A program made the position numbers and the translations under genes. From Aphelocoma coerulescens (lineage: Eukaryota; Chordata; Aves; Passeriformes; Corvidae), in contig NW_027184064.1 in assembly GCF_041296385.1 (NCBI RefSeq), forward strand, positions 434,001 to 498,000: a stretch of DNA of 64,000 nucleotides, given 5' to 3'. Shown here one piece after another: positions 38,601 through 50,065 of this stretch (positions within the stretch are counted from its first letter, which is position 1; the number at the start of each line of letters is the position of its first letter). Under the pieces are notes generated by a model. That model had not been told where the DNA came from and ran no database searches. It was given only the letters and a program-made list of their open reading frames with translations.

Positions 38601-41600
38601 CTGAAAGACAGGAAAGCAGAGGCATCTCTACTGCTTCCTAGCATGGAAAGGAAACAGATTCCCTACATATTAGTATTTTAATGCTTGCATGATTTCTTTT
38701 TCCTGTGTTATATGTAACTCAGCATTTTGAAATAAATACTTGTAATGACTATTTTCCCTCTAAAAACAAACAGAAAAATGCTATGAAACACCTATTCTTA
38801 AAGATAGGCTCCAGTAATTAAATTATGCCATTCAGGTGGCCTTGCTAAGCCTGACCTTGTTTTGTCCCTCTTCTTTCCATATCCAAAGCAGTTATATACC
38901 CAGTGGGCTTTATCTTACAGAGCTGTCTTCTGATTTCAGTCTTTAGTGTTGGTTGGATTTTCTTTGCTTTAATATCCCCACCTATGAAAGCATGCAAAAT
39001 ACTGAAAGCCTACTTGAAAGGTATTTTGAATTTGCTTTCTTTAAAACAATATTTTAAGCACGTCATCATTTATCTGCTCATAAGGAAATGTAGCAAAGGA
39101 AGATGTGCTCAGCTGGAAGTGAAATGAGTCTTGAAACTGGAAGATAGGCCTCTGATATGCTGGAATTCTTTATGGGAGTTCCTGCTGTCAGCATTGAGCT
39201 TTACCACAGCCATGGAGCCTTTCTTTAAGAACTTGTACCCTTACACTTCTAAAAATCAGTAATTTTGTTTTCTATATGAAGAAGATGTCAGGCTAGTGCT
39301 TGAATGTCTTGGGACATAGTAGACTAATGTAGAGATCTAAATAGTGTACCGTCAATTCAGTTAATTTTTTCAGAGTCCTGTAGATGCCATTTTTCAAATT
39401 TATGTAGTTCCCATTGCAGAAATCATATTACAGATGTCTTGTGTAAGTGATGAGTAGTGTTCTTACTTGGTCTCTGAAAACTGGATATACTGAGAAAACC
39501 TGAGCATAACATTTGAAGTAACCTTGAGATGCTGTGCTAATTGGTCTTTTATTTAATGATTTGCCAAGAGGCAGGAAAAAAAGCCATGCTGCTACTTCAA
39601 AGTTGTTTGCAAAGGAGACAAAATAATATGTGATTACAGTTCCAGTAATATGCTTGGAGTTTCTGCTTTTGCAGAATATTAATAAATAGTTGCTGTTAAT
39701 GTAATTTGCGTCCTGTGAGTTACTCTTTGGGAGACTAATCTTACTGAGAGCTCTAGGATTAGTGAAGGAGAGATTTACCACTACAGGTGTTGGTGTAATA
39801 AACTGGACTATAGCTTTATGTTATTCAGCATTACTTCTATAGAAGCTGCTTATCAGTGTAGATCAGTGCTCTAGATTATTTAATTGCATTGTAATGCAGA
39901 TATTTTTTTCTTTTGAGGGTATGAATGTAAATGAATTAAACCATTGGTTATGAAGAAAACTTGAGTGATGCATAAAATTCGTCACCAGCTCACATATTTA
40001 AGCTGGATATACCTTTGACGTGACCAGCGATTAATTCATTCACAAGTTTAAAATGTTATGATAGTATGGGTGGGACAAATCATTGTGTTGGTTTTACTAA
40101 TGTTTTAGTCTCCTGCATTTTTTATTTTAGGTTTTATTCTTTGTTAGTGTATGTTTTTTTACAGAAAGTGCTACATTTCCCTGCCTTTCCCCCAGAATAC
40201 TGGTGTTCAGTTTCCTTTGTGATCAAACTGCTGTTCGATGTTTCTTAAAATAAGTAATATTTCATGAGATTTTATGTTATCAGGAACTTGCACCATATAG
40301 AGACCCCTTGAAATTAGTTATCTCAGCTAAATTTTATCTTTTATTTTTGGCTTTTATTTTGCTTTAACTTGGTGCGTTAGGTTTACAGTTGGACTCAATC
40401 TTTAAGTCTCATTCAACCCAAATGAATCTTTGATCCTATGATCTAAGTACTTTAGTTTGGTTTACAATGTCTGTTAGTTGCTTTAGTATTTCTTTATAAT
40501 TAGAAACATTTAGCTGTCCTAATCAATCAGATGAAGTGCTATGCTGAGCAGGTCATCAGGTCCTGACATCTCAAAATACAGAAGGCTAAATGTGATCATC
40601 TGGTAATTTAATTAAGCTGGGAGATGTCATGGCTTTTCTGAAGGGAATGAGATTTTAAGTAGACAGGCATAGGTTGTGTTTTTAGAGTTCAATTGATAGC
40701 ACTTTAAATTTTATCTGTCTTTCTAGCTAGGACAAAAAAAATACAAAAGCTCCCAGTTACAAAACCACAGGGCAAGTTCTTGATAAATTTAGAACTATGA
40801 TATTGAGTGAAAAAAAATTTTAAATCTGCCTCAGTGTGACTACTGTGTGCTTTATTAATTTAATAAAGATCTGAGTTGGAGTAGCGGACTGGGAATATAG
40901 AGTTCTCATCCATATATCACCTGTGGAATGACTTACATCTATTTTTATTGAAATTTTGATAGGGTTATGTTGCATGTATAAAGAAAAATAAAATAGTTAA
41001 CTTGGAGGCTATTTTGCAGATTGTTATAGACGTGTTACATTTGAGTTGCTCTCCAAAGTTTCTGAAGGTATTAGGAGGAGTAAGCATGTGATAGTTTTGC
41101 TGATCGAGGCAAGCCAAGACAAGGTGACACCCCCGTTATTGGAAAATTCTCTAATTTTCCAGTGAAACAACAGTGATAGTTGACTTTTAAATGGTGCAGA
41201 ATGTACTTGTTTCACAGGAGAAGAGAAATTGAGATAGTAAAGGGAAATCTCAGCCAGCTGAGGTGTTCCTGTCTTTTTATATATTTTTTATTTTTTTGAG
41301 CTGAATTGCAGTGGCAAGTTAACATCTTGTGAAAACGAAAAGAAATGTTCTCTCCTTTCTCTTTAAAAGAAAACAAACAAAACCTTGGTTTAATTTTGGC
41401 ATTTTCACTTTCAATGCTAATCTAATGGATAGTTAGATGTTTGCTCCTGCAGTGTTTCTTAGTGTGGAGTTTGGGGTTTTTTTAGTACTGTAGGCATATA
41501 AAATTCTTTAAGTCTTTTTTTGTGTTTGTTTAAACAAAGAGTGAAACTAATATCCCGGGTTTGGATACCTCCCATAATACCATAATTCTGTTTCTTCAGT

Positions 41601-42279
41601 TTTTTGTGAATTTTTAAAATGTTTTTTATTTTCCTCTTGAGAAGTTTTCTAGCTAAGAGATTAAAAGTTGAAAATAGATATTTAAACTGAAATGAATACT
41701 CTGCTGTACCTTGAATATGATGGACTTGCCTTTGGAGTGTGAGGGGCAGTGGAGAGCTGTAGACTTGCCTCTTGAGGTACCTAACGCAGAGAAGAGGTTT
41801 CTCTTTGTGTCGTGTTCCTCAGATGTAAAACAGAAGTGAGTCCTTTTAGCTTATACATTCAGGGGTTGGCTCTTGATTTGCCTTCAGTGCTGTGGTCCCA
41901 TGGGAGAGATTTAAATCCATGCTGAGGGTGCCTCTCATGTCTGGCTCTATGCCCCAGCAGTGCTTGGTTTGGGTGTCAAGGACAGTATGTCTGTGGTTCA
42001 AGAGGAGCCCCTGTCTTGAGCCTGGTATTCTAATGCTTTTTGGGGAGATGGTATTCTGTAATTCTTGATTGTGAGCTGTGGTTATACTCACATCGCTTTT
42101 ACCGGCTAGGCTTGTAGTTCAACACCTTAGCCTCAAGCAGTCTAGAGAGGTAGCATGGACGATCTAGCATTTCTGTAGCTCTAAAAAGCGGCAAATGGTA
42201 GCTGCAAAGCTAATACCACTAGTAGAAGCAAAGAGGTAGAAATATAGCCCTTGGCTTATGCTTCAGTCTTGCAATCAGA
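35612..42279. other. APP intron 1, no recognised feature
   Basis: Long AT-rich intron without a supported gene, RNA gene or repeat family. The longest frames are about 120 codons (minus, 39428-39781) with no family resemblance. Confidence 0.5.
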
Positions 42280-42620
42280 TGCTTTCAATAGAGACAGACA
42301 CACATGAGTTATTCGCAGAAGGGAGCTGAGCCAAAGAGGGCGGGCCCACTCTGAGCTCTCTTTTATTCAGGGGAAGGGAAAGGGGAGAGCTAGGGGCGGA
42401 CCTGGGGTAACTGGCCAATCAGACACTGCTCCAGAGTCTGAGTTACTTTTGGTTTTGCCTGCTCATTAGAACAAAGTGGTTCAGAGAACATGGCAGGGGC
42501 AAGTCCTGACTTGTCTCGGGGAGGGGGAAAGGTGACCTCGGAGCAGGCAGCAACAGTGAGCTAGACCTTTAGCAGACCTATTTTGATACCTCTCCAGCCC
42601 CTCTGTATTTTGAGGTTCAG
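42280..42620 (-). mobile_element. Possible LTR fragment
   Basis: A GC-rich patch in AT-rich intron. On the minus strand it has an AATAAA (42362-42367) followed by a short U5-like tail and preceded by GC-box-like and CCAAT-like blocks (GGGCGGGCC near 42349, CCAATCAG at 42415-42422), resembling an LTR promoter layout. Ends and target duplication are not resolved, so this is a suggestion only. Confidence 0.3.
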
Positions 42621-43132
42621 TCCAAGAAAAGCTTAGGTGGAAGCTGCTTTTAACCCACCATCTTCAGAAGATATGATAAAATAGAGCCTGTATGCTCAAC
42701 AAGGAGATGAACTACTGAGGGGCTTGAAAAAAGATACACAGTGAGCTTTTTTAGGAAACTCTTGCTAAAAACTTGTTACTTTTTTGTTGTTAATAAACCC
42801 CTCCTCCCACAGTATAACAGCTATGTTTGGAAAATTAAACTTCTATAATTGTGCTCCAGCTGTGCTTGTTGTTCTGTATTTACCCCAAGTTGGTAAGAAG
42901 ACAGTTTTGGGCCACAAAACAGTTTGCTTACAGCTTTAAAATGATACTATTGTAATCTGAACTTCTGTGAAGACCCCAATTTGCATTTCTCACATCTTCC
43001 TGAGTAAAAAATTTGGTCTTTGCTGCAATGGGTGGATGAGTCTGGAGTTTGTTTCAGGCTTGCTTGACCTGTTGCTGCTTTGGCTGGACTGAAATGTCAG
43101 ATGTGAGCTTAAAACTTTTCTTCTCCTTCCAG

Positions 43133-43300
43133 GTGCCTGCTGATGGAAATGCAGGGCTGCTGGCGGAGCCTCAGATTGCCATGTTCTGTGGCAAACTCAA
43201 CATGCACATGAACGTGCAGAACGGAAAGTGGGAATCAGACCCCTCTGGCACCAAGACCTGCATTGGGACAAAAGAAGGGATTCTTCAGTACTGCCAGGAA
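43133..43300 (+). CDS. APP: APP exon 2 (amyloid beta precursor protein)
   Basis: A 168-bp exon of exactly 56 codons in phase 0, bounded by TTCTCCTTCCAG just upstream and GTAAGTGCTG just downstream. The product starts [20 protein letters not shown] and ends ILQYCQE, which I recognise as APP residues 20-75 in human numbering. This is the start of the growth-factor-like (GFLD/E1) domain of a type I membrane protein that is processed by secretases. Its three cysteines (exon positions 19, 43, 54) correspond to Cys38, Cys62 and Cys73, which form disulphides in the E1 domain. Compared with the human exon from memory there are four changes: T to A, R to K, D to E and D to G. APLP2 is less likely because [10 protein letters not shown] and GTKEGILQ follow APP. 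Exons 1 and 3 are outside the window, so only this part of the gene can be annotated. Confidence 0.97.
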
Positions 43301-46300
43301 GTAAGTGCTGTATCATGAATAACTGTAGTGGTTGTTCGTTCGAAAGCCTAAGTGCAGGCGTGTGCTGGAGAGCTCAGTCTGTAGGGATCTTTCGTTTTAT
43401 TTTTTGACCTCTTCTGCTCCATTGCCTTCTTGTCCTTTCTGAAGAGGTTCTGTCCAGCGCTTGTTAAAACAACTTTGGGAATTGTTTGCTGAGGGAGTCA
43501 CTGGGACTGTTGGAAAATTTTGTCTCTCTCTCTTCTACTCTTGGGGGATAATTTTTGTATAATATGTGTGCAGTAGACTTCTTTCTTATAAAGTGTTCTG
43601 AATAAAGCTGAGGTGGCAGTTTATTACTTAAAATGCCCTTGGTCTTTTTGGACTAATTTGGAACAATAAGCTGAAGCATGACTTTTGTTGTTCTACCAAG
43701 ACACTGAAATGCACTTGTGCAGTCCAGAGTTATTGGCCTCTGCTGCACGCAGAACCATTCAGAATTTCTTAATAGAAAAGCTTCCCCTACAGATGACATC
43801 ACAATGACTGATTTCATATTTGAGAGCAGAAACTTTTTACCCACTTGCTTATATCCTAAGAACAGATTGTGGATCTAATTTTGTTTTGTCTCCATGATGT
43901 GATAGTACGATAACCTCATACCAGTGTGTGACAATTTGAAAAGAAAATGTGTTATTTCATGTAGTGAAACAAGAGGGCATGGTTCGAGTTGCCTTAGTCC
44001 TTACATTTGCTATGCCATCTCTTTTTTTTCTTTTTTTTCTTTTTTTTTTTTTTTTTGGGGGGGGGGGGGGGGCTATTGCATATTGCCATAGGAGTAGCTG
44101 TTTTGTTTCCTAAATGTAAAACCAGTTCCTGTGAAAATATTTCTTTAGAAAGCAAGACAATTTATTTTTCAGGTCTCTGCTCTCTTAGCATCTTCATTCC
44201 TGTCATTTCACCCATTGATTGTTCTTTGGTTTTTGTAGTGTTTTGTTCAGTTTTTGTTGCATTTGGGCAAAATATTCATTTTAAGGATGATTTTGTAATG
44301 GCAATTGAAATTGCTTCTTCATCAGTAGCTGTGACTCTTTACTAAGAAAATTGCTTTGTGAAACTCATATTTTTGTTTGTCACTAACAAAAATACCTAAC
44401 CTGTCTTACTAGTACAGTTTCAAAGATTTCTTCTGGTTTTCTGTTGTCTTTGATCTAAATAAAGTTGAGTTATGCATAATGAAATTATTGAGGGTGAGGA
44501 AAGGAATAATTAAAAAAAGAAGAGCATCGATGACTAAAGGTAATAAGGCTATATGAAATTACAGGAATAAATATGTGAATTATGGAAGTAAGATTAGAAA
44601 GTTTGGGGGCTCAGTAGGTTGGAGGTTCAACCACAAATGCTGCAGGCAGGGAAGGATTGTGGAACAAGGTCTCAGAGCTGTAACCATCAACCGACTTTCA
44701 GGTGATTTTGAAATTTGGGGTGGCATTTAATAAAAAAAAGCCCTCTCAGAATTAGAGAAGAGGTAAGCAAAAGCAGTCAGAAGGTAATAGACAATAGATT
44801 GTTAAATTGATGCCTTTTCTTGGTCTTAAAATCAAGAGTCATACATGGTTAGAAGGGGAAAAGCGATTTTACCTTGGTATTTATTTTAAGGATCCTTAGG
44901 TGCACACGTCCAGGTCATGTGCATTGAAATGCACCCCGCAAAATGCGCGCCCCAGAAGATCTGGTATAACATTATAGGTTTTACTAATTATCATATCTAT
45001 CAAAGATTCCCCGGTGAGAGGCTCAAGTGAGCCACCCTCCCCAAGGAGCCTTCCCCTGGATGGTTCTATCTTCATTTACAGAATGTGTTCTGGAGAGGAC
45101 TTTGAGGACTGGGGCACACTGACCACTAGCTAGGAAGCTTCTAAAATGTTTAGTCTCTTAGCTTGACAAACAAGTCCAAGAATGTAGGCAAAAAGCACTA
45201 AGAATACTGTAGTTGTAAAAAGGTATATAAGGGGTATAAAAGAAAAGGCAAGAAATCTTCATGGCATCAAAATGACAAAGAGACTAATAAGAAAAATTTG
45301 GGCTCTCTAAGGTAAAAAATTGTTTGCCATGTATGGAGACCAAGAGAGCTTAACTGGGCAAGGGTGCAAGCAACTTGGTCTGGCATAGATGTGAGTCCTG
45401 GCTGGAGCTGAGGAAGGTCTAAGGAACCATGATAGGTCTCTTTTAATGTGAATTTTTTTTCAAATCTGAAATTTTCTCGTAACTGAAACAGAGGAGAGAC
45501 CTTGTGTTACTTGGGTTTTTAAGGGTAAATACTTAAACTCCAGTGTGTTAAGCCCTATTTTGTGTGCTTGACTGTTTAGTAGCTTAGTGAAGATTAGATG
45601 ATCACCATAATTTTGCAGTGTCTCCAGCTCCAGTTAAAAGTATGGCTTATGGAGTTCTGCCCTGTTGTGGGGCAAAGTGCTGGCAGGTCTACTCCCTAAA
45701 AATGGGGTGGGCATTTATAGATTTTAGTTAATCTCTGTTAATTATGTGAGCAGTATGCTTTCACCAACTTGAAGTGAGCAATTCTGCTGTGGTGTGTTGA
45801 AACATGGGAATCTCGCAAACAGCCCCCATCTTTTCTTGCTGTGCTCACCAGTATGCTTTCGGTTTGTTTGCTGGAAACTGCCAATGTCCTGCTGTCCTGC
45901 CATGTCCTTCCCACACACCTCCTTGAGATGCACAGTGCAGCTGCTCTAGGCTGCTGATGGAGAAGGGACAAGGTGGTCCAGGGCATAAGAGCATGAGGTA
46001 GCAATGGGGTCTCTGCCAGTAGGTGTTTTGGGGTGGGTGGAATCATGTGAGCCCCAGGTTTTTGAATGCTGGTAATAAATTCAGAAATGGATAGCAAATA
46101 TTAGGAAGTTCAGATCTGCTGACAGTAATTTGAAACAAAAAGCCACATGGAAGTTGATCCAACCCAGCAGCATGGCAAGAAGCTCCCAGTTCTGTACGAC
46201 TCTTGCCCATGGTCCTCTCTCCTTCCCCACACCCCTTTGGCCAGATCTGTGGCATGCTGGGCTTTGGCTTTGGCCAGGGAATGGCACTGATGCTTTACTA

Positions 46301-46345
46301 TGATTAAACTTGCCCATGACCCCACAAGACAGATGGAAGAGTTGG
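43301..46345. other. APP intron 2, start
   Basis: Begins with the GTAAGT donor. Contains a homopolymer tract, and a CpG-bearing patch at about 44900-45120 that could be an old LTR fragment but has no resolvable ends. No gene supported. Confidence 0.55.
44019..44072 (+). repeat. Poly-T then poly-G tract
   Basis: A T-rich run broken by two C bases is followed by 16 consecutive G at 44057-44072. It is simple sequence of unknown role. The G run could form a quadruplex on this strand. Confidence 0.8.
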
Positions 46346-46915
46346 TGTCCTGGGTTGCAGTGTATTCTATTACCATCCTCATGAGCTGTTGAAACCAGGT
46401 GGGGCAGTGTTTCCTTGCCTCCTGCCCCCGGACTATCTTTCTGTTAATGGCCCGTCAATGCCATGCCCCATGACTCAGAGATAACTCCCTCCGGACTATC
46501 TTCTGTTAATGAGCCCATCAGCGTCTTGCCTCGTGACTCATCATCCCATTGGGAGATGCTCCACTCCGAGGGAGGAACCAAGCATTCCATCCTGGATATA
46601 ATCTGAGATTCTGAACACCAGAGGCAACTTTTCCACTGGATTCCCAGAGGACAGAAGCTATATAGTCACCACTAGACCTTCCGTGGAAGAGCAGACCCCT
46701 CTACAGGATCACTGCTTTGACAGAACCACATCCATCACTTCAGGAGGACTGCAGCCACCATTTTTATTGGACTACCACCACCACCCTGACTAACAGGGTG
46801 CTAGGTTGTATCCTGACTCTGTCAGTTTAACCCAGTGTTTTCTGCCTTTATTTTTTTTTCTTTTATTTCCCTATTAAATTGTCATTCTGACTTGGTGCCT
46901 CCCACTAGTTTGTTT
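46346..46915 (+). repeat. 5' LTR of the ERV-L provirus
   Basis: Starts TGTCCTGGGTTGCAGTG and runs to CTAGTTTGTTT just before the primer-binding site. A direct copy lies at 55520-56086. Contains a GGATATAATC box near 46593 and a T-rich block near 46850. The right boundary is approximate, because the terminal CA seen in the 3' copy (GTTTTCA) is not present here. Confidence 0.85.
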
Positions 46916-46933
46916 TGGCACCCAATATGGGGC
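46916..46933 (+). other. Primer-binding site, Lys1,2-like
   Basis: TGGCACCCAATATGGGGC lies immediately after the 5' LTR. It differs from the complement of the tRNA-Lys1,2 3' end, as I remember it, at three positions. All three are transitions within former CpG pairs, consistent with decay. This is the site for initiating minus-strand DNA synthesis. Confidence 0.6.
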
Positions 46934-46990
46934 CGGGTGCTGAGAAAAGTCAGAATTACAATTTTGTGTTGTAGAAGCCACCTACTCACT

Positions 46991-47499
46991 ATGATGCTCA
47001 ACGTGCCTACATGGGTCTTGTACCTAGCTCTCTATATTTTTCCACACGTGGGGAACTCTCTGCTGATTGTAATGCTCCTGTGTAGACCAGGGTATGGTAT
47101 AAAATTTGCTTTATTAGTCTATTATTCCTACTGCATGATAACCTCCGAGGCGATGACCATAATTTGGAATATATACTCAACTTTGTCTGCTTGTCCTACT
47201 CCAGGTGGCTACATCTGGGGCCTCAACAATCACACCCAGCCCCGTGGGGGAGGATTAAAGAATGGGGTTTTTTTCAGCCTTTCATGCCTGACACAACAGT
47301 TTTTGAAAATATTGAGTTCCCTCTGGATGTCAAAGAAAGCATAATTTTACTGTTAGTTCTGCTTTGTCTTCTCTGTACAGCCTGCACCGTGTCCACCATG
47401 CTTAGAATCAGAGCTATGGCACAGCATCCTCAGGATGAGAGAGAAAAGAGCAGAGCAACAAACGCCATGTCTATACAGATTGTCAAAAAGAAGAAATGA
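46991..47499 (+). pseudogene. Membrane-segment reading frame upstream of ERV-L gag, frameshifted
   Basis: Starts at ATG 46991 (MMLNVPTWVLYLALYIF) and is open to 47344. A second frame, open from 47164, carries the more protein-like continuation to a stop at 47497-47499, so one frameshift lies at about 47220-47265. Three hydrophobic segments are visible: LYLALYIF...LLIVMLL (about 47015-47080), IKFALLVYYSY... (about 47100-47190), and SIILLLVLLCLLCTACTVS (about 47338-47395). The last is followed by a basic, charged tail. This looks like a small multi-pass membrane protein, or a membrane-anchoring leader of Gag, since gag follows directly in a neighbouring frame. I know of no standard retroviral gene of this kind at this place. 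Function unknown. Confidence 0.6.
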
Positions 47500-47739
47500 A
47501 CCAAAAGCAAAGAACAGTGTCCATCTCTATGCAGACTATCACAGAGGAGAAAAAGGTGCTGTCAGAGTCTCCATACAAACTGTCACTGAACCAGAACAGC
47601 CTAAACCGATAGCAGTTGCCCCCATTCAGAAGAAGAAATCAAAAAGCAAATCAGTCCGCAGAGCGACTGATCAGGATGCAGCAGGACCTTCACACCCAGC
47701 AGAAGAAACAGAGCCAGAGATCATCCCTCGGTCGCTATC
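47435..47739 (+). pseudogene. ERV-L gag, N-terminal part, cut by insertion
   Basis: An open frame rich in Lys, Glu and Pro (VAPIQKKKSKSKS, then AEETEPEIIPRSLS) ends where a class II provirus has inserted at 47739/47740. The frame resumes exactly at 50839-50841 after the insertion, with one copy of the GCTATC duplication joining the two halves in frame. It overlaps the tail of the membrane-segment frame in another reading frame, and a small indel in the AAAAAGAAGAAATG tract near 47490 probably separates them. Gag is the structural polyprotein. No zinc knuckle was seen in this half. Confidence 0.65.
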
Positions 47740-48155
47740 TGTCGGAAGCCGTGGCGGGACGGGGAGCTCGGATCCCCGGCGGGGGGAGAAGATCAGACAC
47801 CAGCCAATATGGTTGAAAAATACACTCCGATTTATTAGCAGTCTAAAGGCACTTATATAGTATACCAGCTTGTTAGCTCCTAAGTGGCTTACTTATCAGG
47901 ACATATTTCTATTTCTACACAATCAGACTACATTGGCAGTCTTCCACAGTCTTGTTATGTTCAAAAGAATGTTGTCCTTGCCTCCCCATCGCACCTGCAA
48001 GTACGTTACTCCCTGAAATTTCTCAGGCTGAAATTGTTTTGCTTTTCACAGAGGCTTTTCCCACGGAAAGTGTCTCACACACACAGGCCCAAAAACCTCC
48101 AGCTCAATAGCTTGCACAGTTCTTTTATTGATCCCAATAATTCCATTCTCCAACA
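47740..48155 (-). repeat. 3' LTR of the nested class II provirus
   Basis: A 416-bp unit from TGTCGGAAGC to TCTCCAACA, TG...CA on this strand. On the minus strand it has a TATATAAG box at 47852-47859 and an AATAAA at 47831-47836, spaced as in a retroviral promoter and poly(A) site. The full length is supported by the related solo LTR at 55013-55444, which aligns along its whole length. Confidence 0.85.
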
Positions 48156-48174
48156 AATTCCCCGTTTTTCTTTT
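48156..48174 (-). other. Polypurine tract
   Basis: Minus-strand AAAAGAAAAACGGGGAATT directly upstream of the 3' LTR. It confirms that 48155 is the U3 start and that the full LTR is 416 bp. Confidence 0.75.
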
Positions 48175-49399
48175 GTGCAAGCAATGCTGGAGGGATCGCA
48201 GATGTCGTGACTTTGTATATTATCTACTGCGAGCATCGGGAGGCAAGGTGAACAAACTGCCAGTTCTACAGTAATCAAATGCTATACAAATAAAACTAGT
48301 TATAATTTTAAAGTCTAGCAACTTTAATTATCCCTCTAAGTTGAGACCGTCTTCTTCTATAATTATGTAGTTAATTGATGTAACTTACTTATCTATTAGT
48401 GAAATAGGAAGAATAATTAGAAAGACTTAAACAGCATAAACCTTTAAACCTTTCACAGCCGTGGCTGTGGCCTAATAGCAGAAGATCAATAGCTACTCAA
48501 CTTTATATTATTACATGTCTAACATTAATAATACACACTTAACTTATTAAGCACGTGCAAGGCTATATTAAACTTAATGGCTGCGCAGTGTTGACATCAC
48601 TTAAACTCTACACAACTTAACTTAGCAGAACTTATAATTAACTTTACTTAAACTTAACTTTAACAACACTTAAACTTAACATGAATTAAACTTAACACTA
48701 CTTACACGTTATACAACTTAACCTTATCACTTAAATTCTACAGAACTTAAACTTAACAGAACTTAAAATTAACTTTTATTTCAAGACATTCAAAAAAAAC
48801 AATTTTTCACTTTACTTCTGAGTTTGGTGTTATACTCAAAAACTTTTTGCAATATACCCAAAATTTTATGCAATTATTTTTCTTAGTTTTGTCTTTGGAA
48901 AAATTATTTTTCTTAGTTTTGTCTTCGGAAAGAGTTCCCCGACACCCACCACCAGTCACTAGCAACCACCCAGGGCAGCTGTTATTTTTGCCCCAGAGTC
49001 TCATTATTTCTCCCGCTATGGAGAGTGGTGGATCTGGTCCTCAGGACAGGTCTCAGAGTCCCAGCTGTTATGGTAGTGGCATCACTTTCCTCAGGAGCTG
49101 ATGCTGACTGTGCTGTCTCGTTTAGGGGTCCTGTAGCATGGCACCACTCCACCGGGCACCTCTCTGGTCAGTGATGTAGCAATGACTTGTCCCTGTTGTT
49201 GCAGGACATTCTGCAGTGTTGCAGTCTACGCTTGTTCCCAGAGCAGGAACTGTGAAGGGGTTAACAACAACTGTAGGATACTGATGTAATGCTTTTGAAC
49301 ACAGGACATCTGCTGTAAAGACAAACTATAAAATGCTTAGTATAGATAAGTTAGTAAGCTTTTTGATGACTTTTTGCATTAGTTGTTTGTACTTCTCTT
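48175..49399 (-). other. Internal non-coding remnant of the nested provirus
   Basis: No pol or env motif on either strand. From about 48530 to 48780 the sequence is dominated by imperfect repeats of ACTTAAACTTAAC-type units. Around 48885-48935 a TTATTTTTCTTAGTTTTGTCTT unit of just over 20 bases occurs twice in tandem. The remainder is unassigned. Confidence 0.5.
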
Positions 49400-50065
49400 T
49401 CATTTGGGGCTGTTTCCGGGTCGCCCCGGCCGGCTTTGGCTTTTCAGGAGACGAAACTGTAAAAGCTGCGCTGCTGCCGGCTGTCCCGCAGTCCGGTGCG
49501 GGGGGGGGTCACCCTCCGCCGCTTTTGGCTGGGCTGCTGCTTTTGGCCGGGCACCAGGGCTGCCAGTGTCTCTTTGGCCCGCCCGCGCCCCGCCCCCTGG
49601 GTCTCGTGTCTGCGCTTCCGCTTTCGCGGCCATTACTCTTCCGGCTGTCGGAGAGTTAACATCCGGCTCTGCCGGGTTTAGTAACTCTCGCAATGAGCGA
49701 ACGCGCGCTGCTGTGTTTGTAATGGTTTTTCTTGTGGCCAGCCGGAAGGACCGCGCTACCCCGGACTCTGCCGCGGTCTCTGGCCGCTGCTCTGTAAGTC
49801 CCGCGTCTGATACTTTCGCAGAGCTGCTACAGCCCGCGCTGCCGCTCTCTACAGTCTCTATGGCAACCGCGGCAACTGTCTTTTCTGTTTTTACTTCTGA
49901 GAAAGTACTAATTACTGCTCTCCAGGTGGATTTGGGAGCTCTTGTTTCTGTAGCTTTCATTTTAAACTATCTTGGATTAACTAGTTCCTTATAAAGGTTT
50001 ATCTCCTTAATTCCCTGCTTTTCTAAAAAGCGTAAAAACACATTAAAGGCTGCCTGAGTTTCCAT
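49400..50065 (-). pseudogene. Gag start of the nested class II provirus, with in-frame stop
   Basis: Minus-strand frame beginning at ATG 50063-50065 (METQAAFNVFLRFLEKQG), the first ATG of the gag position after the leader. It is interrupted after 32 codons by TAG at 49967-49969 and then stays open in the same frame to 49400. The later part is Ala/Pro/Arg-rich without a recognisable domain, and nothing of capsid or nucleocapsid is present. I call it a matrix-region gag from its position and helical start; the family assignment comes from the primer-binding site and duplication length rather than from this protein. Confidence 0.55.

Noticed and set aside
49383..49994. 203-codon plus-strand frame
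   Set aside because: Lies opposite the gag start of the nested minus-strand provirus. Its openness comes from GC content and it shows no domain.
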